Source: Pseudomonas aylmerensis (lineage in GTDB: Bacteria; Pseudomonadota; Gammaproteobacteria; Pseudomonadales; Pseudomonadaceae). Taken from it: a DNA stretch of 64,000 nt. Both the position numbers and the translations under genes were made by a program. Below, piece after piece: positions 42,072 to 52,436 of this stretch. Position 1 is the first letter of the stretch; every line of letters starts with the position of its first letter. The stretch covers positions 1 to 64,000 of the forward strand of contig NZ_MAUE01000021.1 in assembly GCF_001702265.1 (NCBI RefSeq), in the 5' to 3' direction. A model generated the notes under the pieces. The model was not told the DNA's origin, ran no database searches, and saw nothing but the letters and a program-made list of their open reading frames with translations.

Positions 42072-43633
42072 CCGCCAAAAAAGAGCATAAGCGCCAACCC
42101 ATTTCCACGGGGTCTGAATGGACCTTCGAACTGATCCAGGCCTATGACCGGGAAATCAGCCGCATCGCGGCGGGTTATGCCCTGGATACCTACCCCAACC
42201 AGATCGAAGTGATCACCGCCGAACAGATGATGGATGCCTACGCCTCTGTCGGCATGCCTCTGGGTTACCACCATTGGTCCTACGGCAAACACTTCCTCAG
42301 CACCGAGAAGTCCTACACCCGCGGGCAGATGGGCCTTGCCTACGAGATCGTGATCAATTCCGACCCGTGCATCGCCTACCTGATGGAAGAAAACACCATC
42401 TGCATGCAGGCGTTGGTGGTGGCCCACGCCTGCTATGGCCACAACAGCTTCTTCAAGGGCAACTACCTGTTCCGCACCTGGACCGACGCCAGCTCGATCA
42501 TCGATTACCTGGTATTCGCCAAGCAGTACATCATGCAGTGTGAGGAACGCCACGGCATCGACGCGGTGGAAGACCTGCTCGACTCCTGCCACGCCCTGAT
42601 GAACTACGGCGTTGACCGCTACAAACGCCCTTATCCGATTTCCGCCGAGGAAGAACGCCTGCGCCAGAAGGAGCGCGAGGAGCATCTGCAGAAGCAGATC
42701 AATGACCTGTGGCGCACCATTCCTAAAAAGGCCGGCAAAAACAACGACAAGGACAATGCACGCTTCCCCGCCGAACCTCAGGAAAACATCCTGTACTTCC
42801 TTGAAAAACACGCGCCGCTGCTGGAGCCATGGCAACGGGAAATCGTGCGCATCGTGCGCAAGATCGCCCAGTATTTTTATCCACAGCGCCAGACCCAGGT
42901 GATGAACGAAGGCTGGGCGACGTTCTGGCACTACACCTTGATGAACGACCTGTACGACGAAGGCCTGGTCACTGACGGCTTCATGATGGAGTTCCTCACG
43001 TCCCACACCAGTGTGGTGTTCCAGCCGGGCTTTGACAGCCCGTACTACAGCGGCATCAACCCGTATGCCCTGGGGTTTGCCATGTACCGCGACATCCGGC
43101 GCATGTGCGAACACCCCACCGAGGAGGATCGCCGCTGGTTCCCGGAGATCGCTGGCAGCGACTGGCTCTCGACCATCAAGTTCGCCATGAGCAGCTTCAA
43201 GGACGAGAGTTTCATCCTGCAGTACCTGTCGCCTCAGGTTATTCGCGATCTCAAGCTGTTCAGTATTCTGGATGACGACCTCAAGGATGACCTGGTGGTA
43301 CCCGCCATCCATGACGAACCCGGTTATCGCGTCATCCGCGAAACCCTGGCGGCGCAGTACAACCTGGGCAACCGAGAACCCAACGTGCAGATCTACAGTA
43401 TCGACGTACGTGGCGACCGCTCGCTGACCCTGCGTCATCAGCAGCACGACCGCAAACCGCTGGGTGAATCCACCGAGGAAGTGCTCAAGCACCTGCATCG
43501 GCTGTGGGGGTTCGACATCCATCTGGAGACCCTGCAGGGCGATCAGGTGATGAAAACCCACCACGTGCCGCCGCGCAGCGATCACAACGACAACGACTAC
43601 GGCCGCCTGGACCTGGCCGTCGTTCATCTCTGA
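42068..43633 (+). CDS. SpoVR-family protein (YcgB)
   Basis: The 521-residue cytoplasmic protein belongs to the SpoVR family, named for a Bacillus spore-cortex gene but widespread in non-sporulating bacteria. Conserved histidine-containing stretches such as [10 protein letters not shown] and [13 protein letters not shown] suggest a metal site; the activity is not known. It overlaps yeaH by 4 bp and is the last gene before the cca hairpin. Confidence 0.9.
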   Translation: MTAKKEHKRQPISTGSEWTFELIQAYDREISRIAAGYALDTYPNQIEVITAEQMMDAYASVGMPLGYHHWSYGKHFLSTEKSYTRGQMGLAYEIVINSDPCIAYLMEENTICMQALVVAHACYGHNSFFKGNYLFRTWTDASSIIDYLVFAKQYIMQCEERHGIDAVEDLLDSCHALMNYGVDRYKRPYPISAEEERLRQKEREEHLQKQINDLWRTIPKKAGKNNDKDNARFPAEPQENILYFLEKHAPLLEPWQREIVRIVRKIAQYFYPQRQTQVMNEGWATFWHYTLMNDLYDEGLVTDGFMMEFLTSHTSVVFQPGFDSPYYSGINPYALGFAMYRDIRRMCEHPTEEDRRWFPEIAGSDWLSTIKFAMSSFKDESFILQYLSPQVIRDLKLFSILDDDLKDDLVVPAIHDEPGYRVIRETLAAQYNLGNREPNVQIYSIDVRGDRSLTLRHQQHDRKPLGESTEEVLKHLHRLWGFDIHLETLQGDQVMKTHHVPPRSDHNDNDYGRLDLAVVHL

Positions 43634-43639
43634 AACAGC

Positions 43640-43693
43640 AAAGCCTCCATTGGTCAGGCACAGGCGGTATCCTGTGCCGCTAATGGAGGCTTT
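43640..43693 (+). terminator. Large hairpin between spoVR and cca
   Basis: The outer stem AAAGCCTCCATT pairs with AATGGAGGCTTT, and the inner stem GGCACAGG pairs with CCTGTGCC. The right arm runs straight into TTTTT, so it is a good terminator. The right arm also holds GGAGG, the only ribosome binding site of cca, whose ATG starts 4 bp later. The structure could therefore both end spoVR transcription and hide the cca start. Confidence 0.85.
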
Positions 43694-43696
43694 TTC

Positions 43697-44926
43697 ATGA
43701 AAATCTACAAAGTCGGCGGCGCCGTACGGGACCGCCTGCTGGGCATCGAAGTCACCGATATCGACCGTGTCGTCGTCGGTGCAACGACCGAAGAGATGCT
43801 CGCCAAGGGCTACAAGCCGGTGGGTGCTGACTTCCCGGTATTCCTGGACCCGAAAAACGGCGATGAATACGCCCTGGCCCGCACTGAGCGCAAGAGCGGC
43901 AGGGGTTATGGTGGTTTTGTATTCCACGCCAGCCCCGAGGTCACGCTGGAAGAAGACCTAATCCGCCGCGACCTGACCATCAACGCCATGGCCGAAGACG
44001 ACGACGGCAGCCTGACCGACCCTTACCACGGCCAGCGCGACCTTGAAGCGCGCGTTTTGCGCCACGTTTCCCCCGCGTTCGCCGAAGATCCCCTGCGTGT
44101 ACTGCGTGTTGCCCGCTTTGCCGCGCGCTACGCACACCTGGGTTTCACCGTCGCACCCGAGACCCTGGAACTGATGCGTCAGCTCAGCGAATCCGGTGAA
44201 CTGGAGGCCCTCACGCCAGAGCGCAGCTGGAAAGAAATCTCCCGCGCACTGATGGAAGATCAGCCACAGGTCTTTATCCAGGTCCTGCGCGACTGCAACG
44301 CGCTGAAAACATTGATGCCGGAAGTGGACGCACTGTTCGGCGTGCCACAGCCCGCAGCCCATCATCCCGAGATCGACACCGGCGTACACACCTTGAGCGT
44401 GCTGCAGCAGGCCGCCTTGCACCAACAGCCGCTGACCGTGCGCTGGGCCTGCCTGCTGCATGACCTGGGCAAGGGATTAACGCCTGTGGATAAGTTGCCA
44501 CAGCATATTGCCCACGAACACCGTGGCTTGAAGCTGATCAAGGCGGTCAACGAGCGCTTCAAAGTGCCCAGGGACTGCCAGGAATTGGCACTGCTGGTCG
44601 GCCAGTATCACACCCACGGTCATCGCGCACTGGAGCTCAAAGCCTCGACACTCCTGGATTTGCTGCAGAGTTTCGATGTCTACCGGCGGCCGCAGCGCTT
44701 TGAAGAGTTTGTGGTGAGTTGTGAGATGGACGCGCGAGGCCGTAAAGGTCTGGAGCAAAGGAGTTATCCACAGGCGGATTATTTGCGCGGCGCGGCCAAG
44801 GTCGCGCGCGAAGTTGCAGTCGCGCCCTTGCTGGAGAAGGGTTTCAAAGGCCCGGAATTGGGCGAGGCACTCAAGCGCGAACGGCTCAAAGCATTAAAAA
44901 TCTACAAGGAACACCACGCCCTGTAG
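43697..44926 (+). CDS. cca: Multifunctional CCA-adding enzyme
   Basis: This enzyme adds or repairs the CCA end of tRNAs. The 409-residue class II nucleotidyltransferase has GGAVRD (residues 7-12), the catalytic D-x-D in [11 protein letters not shown] and the RRDLTINAM motif. A C-terminal HD phosphohydrolase domain carries LLHDLGK. The stop codon lies inside the left arm of a REPIN. Confidence 0.95.
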   Translation: MKIYKVGGAVRDRLLGIEVTDIDRVVVGATTEEMLAKGYKPVGADFPVFLDPKNGDEYALARTERKSGRGYGGFVFHASPEVTLEEDLIRRDLTINAMAEDDDGSLTDPYHGQRDLEARVLRHVSPAFAEDPLRVLRVARFAARYAHLGFTVAPETLELMRQLSESGELEALTPERSWKEISRALMEDQPQVFIQVLRDCNALKTLMPEVDALFGVPQPAAHHPEIDTGVHTLSVLQQAALHQQPLTVRWACLLHDLGKGLTPVDKLPQHIAHEHRGLKLIKAVNERFKVPRDCQELALLVGQYHTHGHRALELKASTLLDLLQSFDVYRRPQRFEEFVVSCEMDARGRKGLEQRSYPQADYLRGAAKVAREVAVAPLLEKGFKGPELGEALKRERLKALKIYKEHHAL

Positions 44927-44989
44927 CAGTCGGCTTGCCGGCGATCGTGTATCCGCGGTCGCTATCGCCGGCAAGCCGGACTTCTACAG
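44921..44989. repeat. REPIN covering the stops of cca and folK
   Basis: CTGTAGCAGTCGGCTTGCCG and its near-complement CGGCAAGCCGGACTTCTACAG face each other. The TAG in the left arm is the cca stop (44,924-44,926). The CTA in the right arm is the folK stop on the minus strand (44,984-44,986). Confidence 0.85.
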
Positions 44990-45502
44990 GAGTGTGTTCG
45001 GCGTCAGTTGCTGGCCTTGCCACTCAAATGCGACCGGGGCCAGCACCTGGTCGATCTGTGCATCGCGCCACAGCTCAGCCAGGGTCTTGCCCACCTCAGG
45101 GTGCACACGCTCCGGCGCCATCAACGACAGCGGCCACAGCACAAACGCATTCTTCAGGATCTCCGCACGCGGCAGGATCAAACCATCGAAATTGCCCACC
45201 AGTTCGCCATACAGCAGCACGTCGATGTCCAGCGGCAGGCCCTTGCGGTCTGGCGCATAGCGACCGTTATCGGCCTCGATGAACTTGAGCCGACGGTCCA
45301 GTTCCATCAACGGCAGGTCGGTATAGCCCGACACCACCAAGTTGAAGAAGGGCCCGCTCTTGATGCCCACCGGCTGGCTTTCGAACACCGCCGAACAGCG
45401 CATATCCGTCAAAAAGCTCGCCAGGGCATCCAGGCCTGCGTGCAAACGCGGCTCGCGCTCGATATTGCTACCGAGACCAAGATAAACCTGAGTTAGCGAC
45501 AT
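44984..45502 (-). CDS. folK: Hydroxymethyldihydropterin pyrophosphokinase
   Basis: FolK transfers pyrophosphate from ATP to 6-hydroxymethyl-dihydropterin in folate synthesis. The 172-residue protein has YLGLGSNIE at the N-terminus and the metal-binding LPLDIDVLLYG. It overlaps folB by 10 bp; the two encode consecutive steps. Confidence 0.93.
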   Translation of the reverse strand: MSLTQVYLGLGSNIEREPRLHAGLDALASFLTDMRCSAVFESQPVGIKSGPFFNLVVSGYTDLPLMELDRRLKFIEADNGRYAPDRKGLPLDIDVLLYGELVGNFDGLILPRAEILKNAFVLWPLSLMAPERVHPEVGKTLAELWRDAQIDQVLAPVAFEWQGQQLTPNTLL

Positions 45503-45846
45503 CCGCGCTCGATCTCCACGCCCACGCCCTTGGCAGCCGGCACGGCTCCCGGCTTGGTCAACTTGAGGTGCAGCCAGGGAATCTGGAACTCACTCATCAG
45601 CACTTCGGCCAGGCGCTCGGCGAAGGTTTCCACCAGTTGGTACTGGGACTGCTCGGCAAAGGCCTGGATACGCGCGGACACGCTGGCGTAATCCAGGGCC
45701 AGGGTCAGGTCGTCACCCGCAGCCGCCGGGCGATTATCCCAGGCAAAACTCAGGTCCAGGCGCAGACATTGGCGAATGCCACGCTCCCAGTCGTAGGCCC
45801 CGATCACGGTGTCGACTTCCAGGCCTTCGATAAACACTCTGTCCAA
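45493..45846 (-). CDS. folB: Dihydroneopterin aldolase
   Basis: FolB cleaves dihydroneopterin to 6-hydroxymethyl-dihydropterin and glycolaldehyde. The 117-residue protein starts with [20 protein letters not shown], the family N-terminus. A TTG start at 45,846 is chosen because GGAG lies 8 bp upstream; another TTG at 45,870 would add eight residues without a good site. It is divergent from plsY. Confidence 0.92.
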   Translation of the reverse strand: MDRVFIEGLEVDTVIGAYDWERGIRQCLRLDLSFAWDNRPAAAGDDLTLALDYASVSARIQAFAEQSQYQLVETFAERLAEVLMSEFQIPWLHLKLTKPGAVPAAKGVGVEIERGCR

Positions 45847-45920
45847 GCACTCTTCTCCGCAGCACGACAAGGGCGCGATGCCCCGTTAGAATCAGGGCGT
45901 CCTCGCCCGGAATAGTTAGC

Positions 45921-46490
45921 ATGTTTTGGTCACTGGCGATTCTCGCCTACCTGCTCGGCTCGCTGTCCTTTGCCATTTTGCTCAGCCGCCTGACGGGAAA
46001 TCCCGACCCGCGAATGAGTGGCTCAGGCAATGCCGGCGCCACCAATATGTTGCGCCTGGCGGGCAAGAAGCTTGCCGTCCTGACGTTGCTCGGCGACGTC
46101 TGCAAGGGCCTCTTGCCCGTACTGATCGCCAATGCTGCCGGCCTGTCCCTGCAGCAGCAGGCCTGGGTGGGCGTGTGCGCCGTCCTGGGCCATCTGTTTC
46201 CGCTGTACTTCCGCTTTCGCGGCGGCAAAGGGGTCGCGACGGCAGCCGGCATGCTGCTGGGGATTTACCCTCCCGCGGCGTTGCTGGCCGTGCTGGCCTG
46301 GCTGCTGACGTTCTACCTGACCCGCACCAGCTCACTGGCCGCATTGATCGCCACCCCGCTCACCCTACCGTTGCTGGCCTGGCAGGAACCGGCAGCGCTG
46401 CTGCCGATGAGCGTGTTGACGCTGCTGATCGTCTGGCGCCACCGGGGCAATTTACGCGACCTGTTTGCCGGGCGCGAACGGCATTTTTAA
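45921..46490 (+). CDS. plsY: Glycerol-3-phosphate acyltransferase PlsY
   Basis: PlsY uses acyl phosphate to acylate glycerol-3-phosphate in phospholipid synthesis at the inner membrane. The 189-residue protein has about five hydrophobic helices and the family motifs [12 protein letters not shown] and [10 protein letters not shown]. It is convergent with tsaD. Confidence 0.94.
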   Translation: MFWSLAILAYLLGSLSFAILLSRLTGNPDPRMSGSGNAGATNMLRLAGKKLAVLTLLGDVCKGLLPVLIANAAGLSLQQQAWVGVCAVLGHLFPLYFRFRGGKGVATAAGMLLGIYPPAALLAVLAWLLTFYLTRTSSLAALIATPLTLPLLAWQEPAALLPMSVLTLLIVWRHRGNLRDLFAGRERHF

Positions 46491-46523
46491 ATACCCCCCA
46501 ATGCGCCCGGCCCACGCTGCACC

Positions 46524-47549
46524 TCACAGCGGTGACAACTGCTCCATCGGCCAACGTGCCTGCACGCTGATCGCCAGGCTTTCATGTTGCCCGGCCTGCA
46601 GGCGCTGGCAACCGGCATAGGCGATCATCGCGCCGTTGTCGGTACAGAACTCCGGCCGCGCGTAGAACACATCACCCTTCATGTCGCCGAGCATTTTTTC
46701 CAGCGAAGCGCGCAAGGCCTTGTTGGCGCTGACGCCGCCTGCGATCACCAGGCGCTTCATGCCAGCCTGTTTCAGGGCACGCTTGCACTTGATGGTCAAA
46801 GTCTCCACCACGGCCTGCTGGAACGCCAGCGCGATGTCGCAACGGGCTTGCTCACTGTCGTCCCCGGCGCTGACGCTCTGCTGCCAGGTGTTCAGCGCCG
46901 AGGTTTTCAAGCCGCTGAAGCTGAACATCAGGCCCGGCCGATCGCACATCGGGCGCGGGAAGGTGTAGCGGCCCGGCACGCCCTTTTCGGCGAGCCGGGC
47001 GATTTCCGGACCACCGGGATAATTGAGCCCCATCATCTTCGCGGTCTTGTCGAATGCTTCACCGGCAGCGTCATCCAGCGACTCGCCTAACAACGTGTAT
47101 TGGCCGATCCCGTCGACCTGGACCAGCTGCGTATGACCGCCGGAAACCAACAAAGCGACGAACGGGAACTGCGGCGGTGTTTTTTCCAGCATCGGCGCCA
47201 ATAAATGGCCTTCCATGTGGTGCACACCCAGGGCCGGAATCCCCCAGGCGAAGGCCAGCGCCTGGGCGCAAGAGGCCCCAACCAGCAGGGCTCCGACCAA
47301 TCCGGGGCCAGCGGTGTAGGCAATGGCGTCGATCTCGGTCGGCACGCAACCGGCTTCGTCCAGCACCTGGCGAATCAACGGCAGCATGCGCTTGACGTGA
47401 TCACGGCTGGCGAGCTCGGGCACCACGCCGCCATAAGCGCGGTGCAGGTCGATCTGACTGAACAGCGCATCGGCGAGGAGCCCGCGTTCACTGTCGTAAA
47501 GTGCGACACCGGTTTCGTCGCAGGAGGTTTCAAGTCCCAGTACTAGCAT
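46524..47549 (-). CDS. tsaD: tRNA threonylcarbamoyladenosine transferase TsaD
   Basis: TsaD performs the final transfer in t6A37 formation on tRNAs reading ANN codons. The 341-residue ASKHA-fold protein has the N-terminal [10 protein letters not shown], the metal-binding HHMEGH and LVSGGHTQL. It is divergent from rpsU, the conserved arrangement in gamma-proteobacteria. Confidence 0.96.
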   Translation of the reverse strand: MLVLGLETSCDETGVALYDSERGLLADALFSQIDLHRAYGGVVPELASRDHVKRMLPLIRQVLDEAGCVPTEIDAIAYTAGPGLVGALLVGASCAQALAFAWGIPALGVHHMEGHLLAPMLEKTPPQFPFVALLVSGGHTQLVQVDGIGQYTLLGESLDDAAGEAFDKTAKMMGLNYPGGPEIARLAEKGVPGRYTFPRPMCDRPGLMFSFSGLKTSALNTWQQSVSAGDDSEQARCDIALAFQQAVVETLTIKCKRALKQAGMKRLVIAGGVSANKALRASLEKMLGDMKGDVFYARPEFCTDNGAMIAYAGCQRLQAGQHESLAISVQARWPMEQLSPL

Positions 47550-47636
47550 GGGTTTGCGCCTTGTAGAGGCTGAATTCGAAGGCGCGCATAATAGTCGCCA
47601 CTCCCCCTCCCGACTAGCGGTTTTCGATCAGAGGCT

Positions 47637-47665
47637 TTGCATTCCGGGCAATGAGGGGTTAACAT
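47637..47665 (+). promoter_or_regulatory. Candidate promoter of the rpsU operon
   Basis: TTGCAT (47,637-47,642) and TAACAT (47,660-47,665) are 17 bp apart, 87 bp before rpsU. Each matches the consensus at four positions. Confidence 0.5.
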
Positions 47666-47751
47666 CCGCAACCCTTAAAAACCGACGACCTCAGCCGCGA
47701 ATTTTTTGCGACGAGAACGTTGATCCCGGTAATGAAAGAAGGTAGCTCTGG

Positions 47752-47967
47752 ATGCCAGCCGTCAAAGTAAAAGAGAACGAACCCTTCGACGTAGCTCTGC
47801 GTCGTTTCAAGCGCTCCTGCGAAAAAGCCGGTGTTCTGGCTGAAGTTCGTAGCCGCGAATTTTACGAGAAGCCAACTTCTGAGCGTAAGCGTAAAGCAGC
47901 AGCCGCTGTTAAGCGTCACGCCAAGAAAGTTCAGCGCGAGCAGCGCCGCGCCGTTCGTCTGTACTAA
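47752..47967 (+). CDS. rpsU: Small-subunit ribosomal protein S21
   Basis: S21 is a basic 30S protein needed for initiation. All 71 residues fit the family, from [20 protein letters not shown] to the Arg/Lys-rich end. It heads the rpsU-dnaG-rpoD set that links translation, replication and transcription. Confidence 0.98.
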
Positions 47968-47992
47968 TACACAGACGTTCGTAGCAAGCTTC

Positions 47993-48024
47993 TGCCAAGC
48001 CCGGCCCTCAGCCGGGCTGTTGGC
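47993..48024 (+). terminator. Hairpin after rpsU
   Basis: GCCCGGC-CCTCA-GCCGGGC is extended by TGCCAA/TTGGCA with a small bulge. It lacks a T-run. It is placed like the partial terminator known between rpsU and dnaG in E. coli, which lowers dnaG expression. Confidence 0.5.
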
Positions 48025-48361
48025 ATTTGCGGATATCGCTTGATGCTTCACCGTCGACGCCGCACACGCGACCGAGACACTGCTTCACACGTCAGGACTG
48101 GCTCTTCTGCCAGCGGTGCACGTCTCTTCTGACGAGCCTAACAAGGCTACTGACGAGCACACTTATTCCATAAACAGGCGATCAACTGGATCGACTGTGC
48201 CCATCAAGGCGTTTCCGAGGCCCACCGTTGGCCAATACCGGGCGCCAGGGCAACATTTCCACACCGAAGACTGATTAGAAACTAACGTCAGTGAATATTC
48301 GGCAGATACACTTCCGTACACCCCATGCAGACGCTAGATGCTCGAGCACTCGATACGCGCG

Positions 48362-48388
48362 CTTGAACACTTCACGGGCCCTCATTTA
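48362..48388 (+). promoter_or_regulatory. Candidate sigma-32 promoter before dnaG
   Basis: CTTGAA (48,362-48,367), a 12-bp spacer and CCTCATTTA (48,380-48,388) resemble the heat-shock consensus CTTGAA / CCCCATNTA with one mismatch in the -10. It ends 23 bp before dnaG. Heat-shock control of rpoD is known in related bacteria; this site is inferred. Confidence 0.4.
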
Positions 48389-48411
48389 CACGCAGTGATG
48401 ACGAGAACGCC

Positions 48412-50382
48412 ATGGCCGGGCTGATTCCCCAGAGCTTTATTGACGACCTTCTGAACCGCACCGACATCGTCGATGTTGTCAGCTCGCGCGTGCAAATGAA
48501 GAAGGCCGGCAAGAACTACACCGCCTGCTGCCCGTTCCACAAAGAAAAGACACCCTCGTTCAGCGTCAGCCCTGACAAGCAGTTCTACTACTGCTTCGGC
48601 TGCGGCGCCGGCGGCAACGCCCTCGGCTTCATCATGGACCACGACAACCTGGACTTCCCCCAGGCCGTCGAGGAACTGGCCAAAGCCGCCGGCATGGAAA
48701 TCCCCCGCGAGGAAAGTGGCCGTGCGCACAAACCGCGCCAGCCTACCGATTCGCCGCTGTACCCGCTGCTGACGGCCGCTGCCGACTTCTATCGTCAGGC
48801 GCTTAAAAGCCATCCGCAGCGCAAGGCCGCCGTCGACTACCTCAAGGGTCGCGGACTCACCGGTGAAATCGCCCGCGACTTCGGCCTCGGTTTCGCCCCG
48901 CCGGGCTGGGACAACCTCTACAAGCACCTGAGCAGCGACACCCTGCAGCAAAAAGCCATGATCGATGCTGGCCTGCTGGTGGAAAACGCCGAGACCGGCA
49001 AGCGCTATGACCGTTTCCGCGACCGCGTGATGTTTCCGATCCGCGACAGTCGGGGCCGCATCATCGCCTTCGGCGGCCGCGTGCTGGGTGATGACAAGCC
49101 CAAATACCTGAACTCCCCGGAAACCCCGGTGTTTCACAAGGGCCAGGAGCTGTACGGGCTGTTCGAGGCGCGCAAGAACAACCGCAACCTCGATGAAATC
49201 ATTGTGGTTGAAGGCTACATGGACGTGATCGCGCTGGCTCAGCAAGGCCTGCGCAATGCGGTGGCCACCCTTGGCACCGCGACCAGCGAAGAACACATGA
49301 AGCGCCTGTTTCGCGTGGTGCCCAGCGTATTGTTCTGCTTCGACGGCGACCAGGCCGGCCGCAACGCCGCCTGGCGCGCCCTCGAAGCCACGCTGTCGAG
49401 CCTGCAGGACGGGCGCCGCGCTCGCTTCCTGTTTTTGCCCGAAGGCGAAGACCCGGACACCCTGGTCCGTTCCGAAGGCACCGACGCGTTCCGCGCGCGC
49501 ATCAACCAACATGCACAGCCGCTGGCCGACTACTTCTTCCAGCAACTGACCGAAGAAGCCGATCCACGCTCGCTTGAAGGCAAGGCCCACATGGCCACCC
49601 TCGCTGCGCCGCTGATCGACAAAGTCCCAGGCGCCAACCTGAAGTCGCTGATGCGCATGCGCCTGCTCGAAATCACCGGACTGAGCGGTGAAGCCGTCAG
49701 CCAGCTGGTGCACAACGCCCCGCAGGACGCGCCGCCTGCCTACGACCCAGGCATGGATTACGACGCCATGCCGGACTATTCGGATTTCCATCAACCGCAG
49801 GAGGCCTACGCGCCACAGCAGGAATGGACGCCGAAAAAACCCGGCGCCGGCGGCAAGAAATGGGACAAGAAGCCCTGGAGCAAGAACGGCAAGCGCGGTG
49901 ATCGCGACGAAGCCTACGCTCCGCGCACGCCGGTTGCCGTAGAGGCACCGACGTTGATTGCCCTGCGCACGCTTATCCACCACCCGCAACTGGCGGGCAA
50001 GGTTGAAAGTGCCGAACACTTTGCCAACGAGAGCAACACTTACGCTCAGGTGCTGATCGCCCTGATCGAAGCCGTGCAGAAAAATCCTAAGCTAAACTCT
50101 ATTCAGCTGATGGCTCGCTGGCATGGAACCGAACAAGGCCGCTTGTTGAAAGCCCTCGCGGAAAAGGAGTGGCTAATTGACGGCGATAACCTTGAACAAC
50201 AGTTTTTAGACACCATTACTAGGTTATCCGCGGGTCAGCACACGCAGACCCTCGATGAACTGATCAAGAGAGCAAGGCAGCCGGGATTGTCGGCTGAAGA
50301 GCAAATTCAGATAGCAAAACAGATGCGCGACCTCTTAAAACAGAATGTTTCCGCATCAAACCCGACCTCAGCTGGCGTGTGA
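48412..50382 (+). CDS. dnaG: DNA primase
   Basis: DnaG makes RNA primers for replication. The 656-residue protein has the CHC2 zinc finger (CPFHKEKTPSF...CFGCGAGG, about residues 40-65) and a TOPRIM domain (VVEGYMDVIAL, CFDGDQAGR). A low-complexity linker (about 435-500, rich in Pro, Tyr, Lys and Gln) precedes the C-terminal helicase-binding domain. Confidence 0.97.
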   Translation: MAGLIPQSFIDDLLNRTDIVDVVSSRVQMKKAGKNYTACCPFHKEKTPSFSVSPDKQFYYCFGCGAGGNALGFIMDHDNLDFPQAVEELAKAAGMEIPREESGRAHKPRQPTDSPLYPLLTAAADFYRQALKSHPQRKAAVDYLKGRGLTGEIARDFGLGFAPPGWDNLYKHLSSDTLQQKAMIDAGLLVENAETGKRYDRFRDRVMFPIRDSRGRIIAFGGRVLGDDKPKYLNSPETPVFHKGQELYGLFEARKNNRNLDEIIVVEGYMDVIALAQQGLRNAVATLGTATSEEHMKRLFRVVPSVLFCFDGDQAGRNAAWRALEATLSSLQDGRRARFLFLPEGEDPDTLVRSEGTDAFRARINQHAQPLADYFFQQLTEEADPRSLEGKAHMATLAAPLIDKVPGANLKSLMRMRLLEITGLSGEAVSQLVHNAPQDAPPAYDPGMDYDAMPDYSDFHQPQEAYAPQQEWTPKKPGAGGKKWDKKPWSKNGKRGDRDEAYAPRTPVAVEAPTLIALRTLIHHPQLAGKVESAEHFANESNTYAQVLIALIEAVQKNPKLNSIQLMARWHGTEQGRLLKALAEKEWLIDGDNLEQQFLDTITRLSAGQHTQTLDELIKRARQPGLSAEEQIQIAKQMRDLLKQNVSASNPTSAGV

Positions 50383-50402
50383 GGTCATAGCTCGGGTATA
50401 AT
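50373..50402 (+). promoter_or_regulatory. Candidate internal promoter for rpoD
   Basis: A perfect TATAAT (50,397-50,402) lies 48 bp before rpoD and just after the dnaG stop. The -35 (TGGCGT, 18 bp away) is poor. Confidence 0.45.
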
Positions 50403-50449
50403 CCTCGGCTTGTTTTTTGCCCGCCAAGACCTTCAGTGGATAGGGTGTT

Positions 50450-52300
<1,851 letters not shown>

Positions 52301-52306
52301 TACCAG

Positions 52307-52337
52307 AACCCCCGGCCCAGGCCGGGGGTTTTGTTTT
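52307..52337 (+). terminator. rpoD terminator
   Basis: AACCCCCGGCC-CAG-GCCGGGGGTT is followed by TTGTTTTG. It is an intrinsic terminator right after the rpoD stop. Confidence 0.93.
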
Positions 52338-52436
52338 GTATCGATTTAACTCGACAGATTAACTGCCCCCGCACCACCCCTCCCCCGCAATGCCCGTCTA
52401 CACTCGAAACATTCCCCGTGCCATAACGAGACCGTT

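Larger units (their letters stand above)
47968..48411 (+). other. Long rpsU-dnaG spacer without a gene
   Basis: I see no open reading frame with coding character in these 444 bases. Visible elements are an imperfect GC hairpin at 47,993-48,024 (GCCCGGC/GCCGGGC with flanking TGCCAA/TTGGCA) and a candidate heat-shock promoter at 48,362-48,388. In P. aeruginosa a YqeY/GatB-like gene of about this length sits here, as I remember the map; nothing like it is recognisable. Confidence 0.6.

Noticed and set aside
42026..43927. Open frame of 633 codons on the minus strand opposite spoVR
   Set aside because: It crosses the spoVR-cca terminator and overlaps well-supported genes; no family is recognisable.
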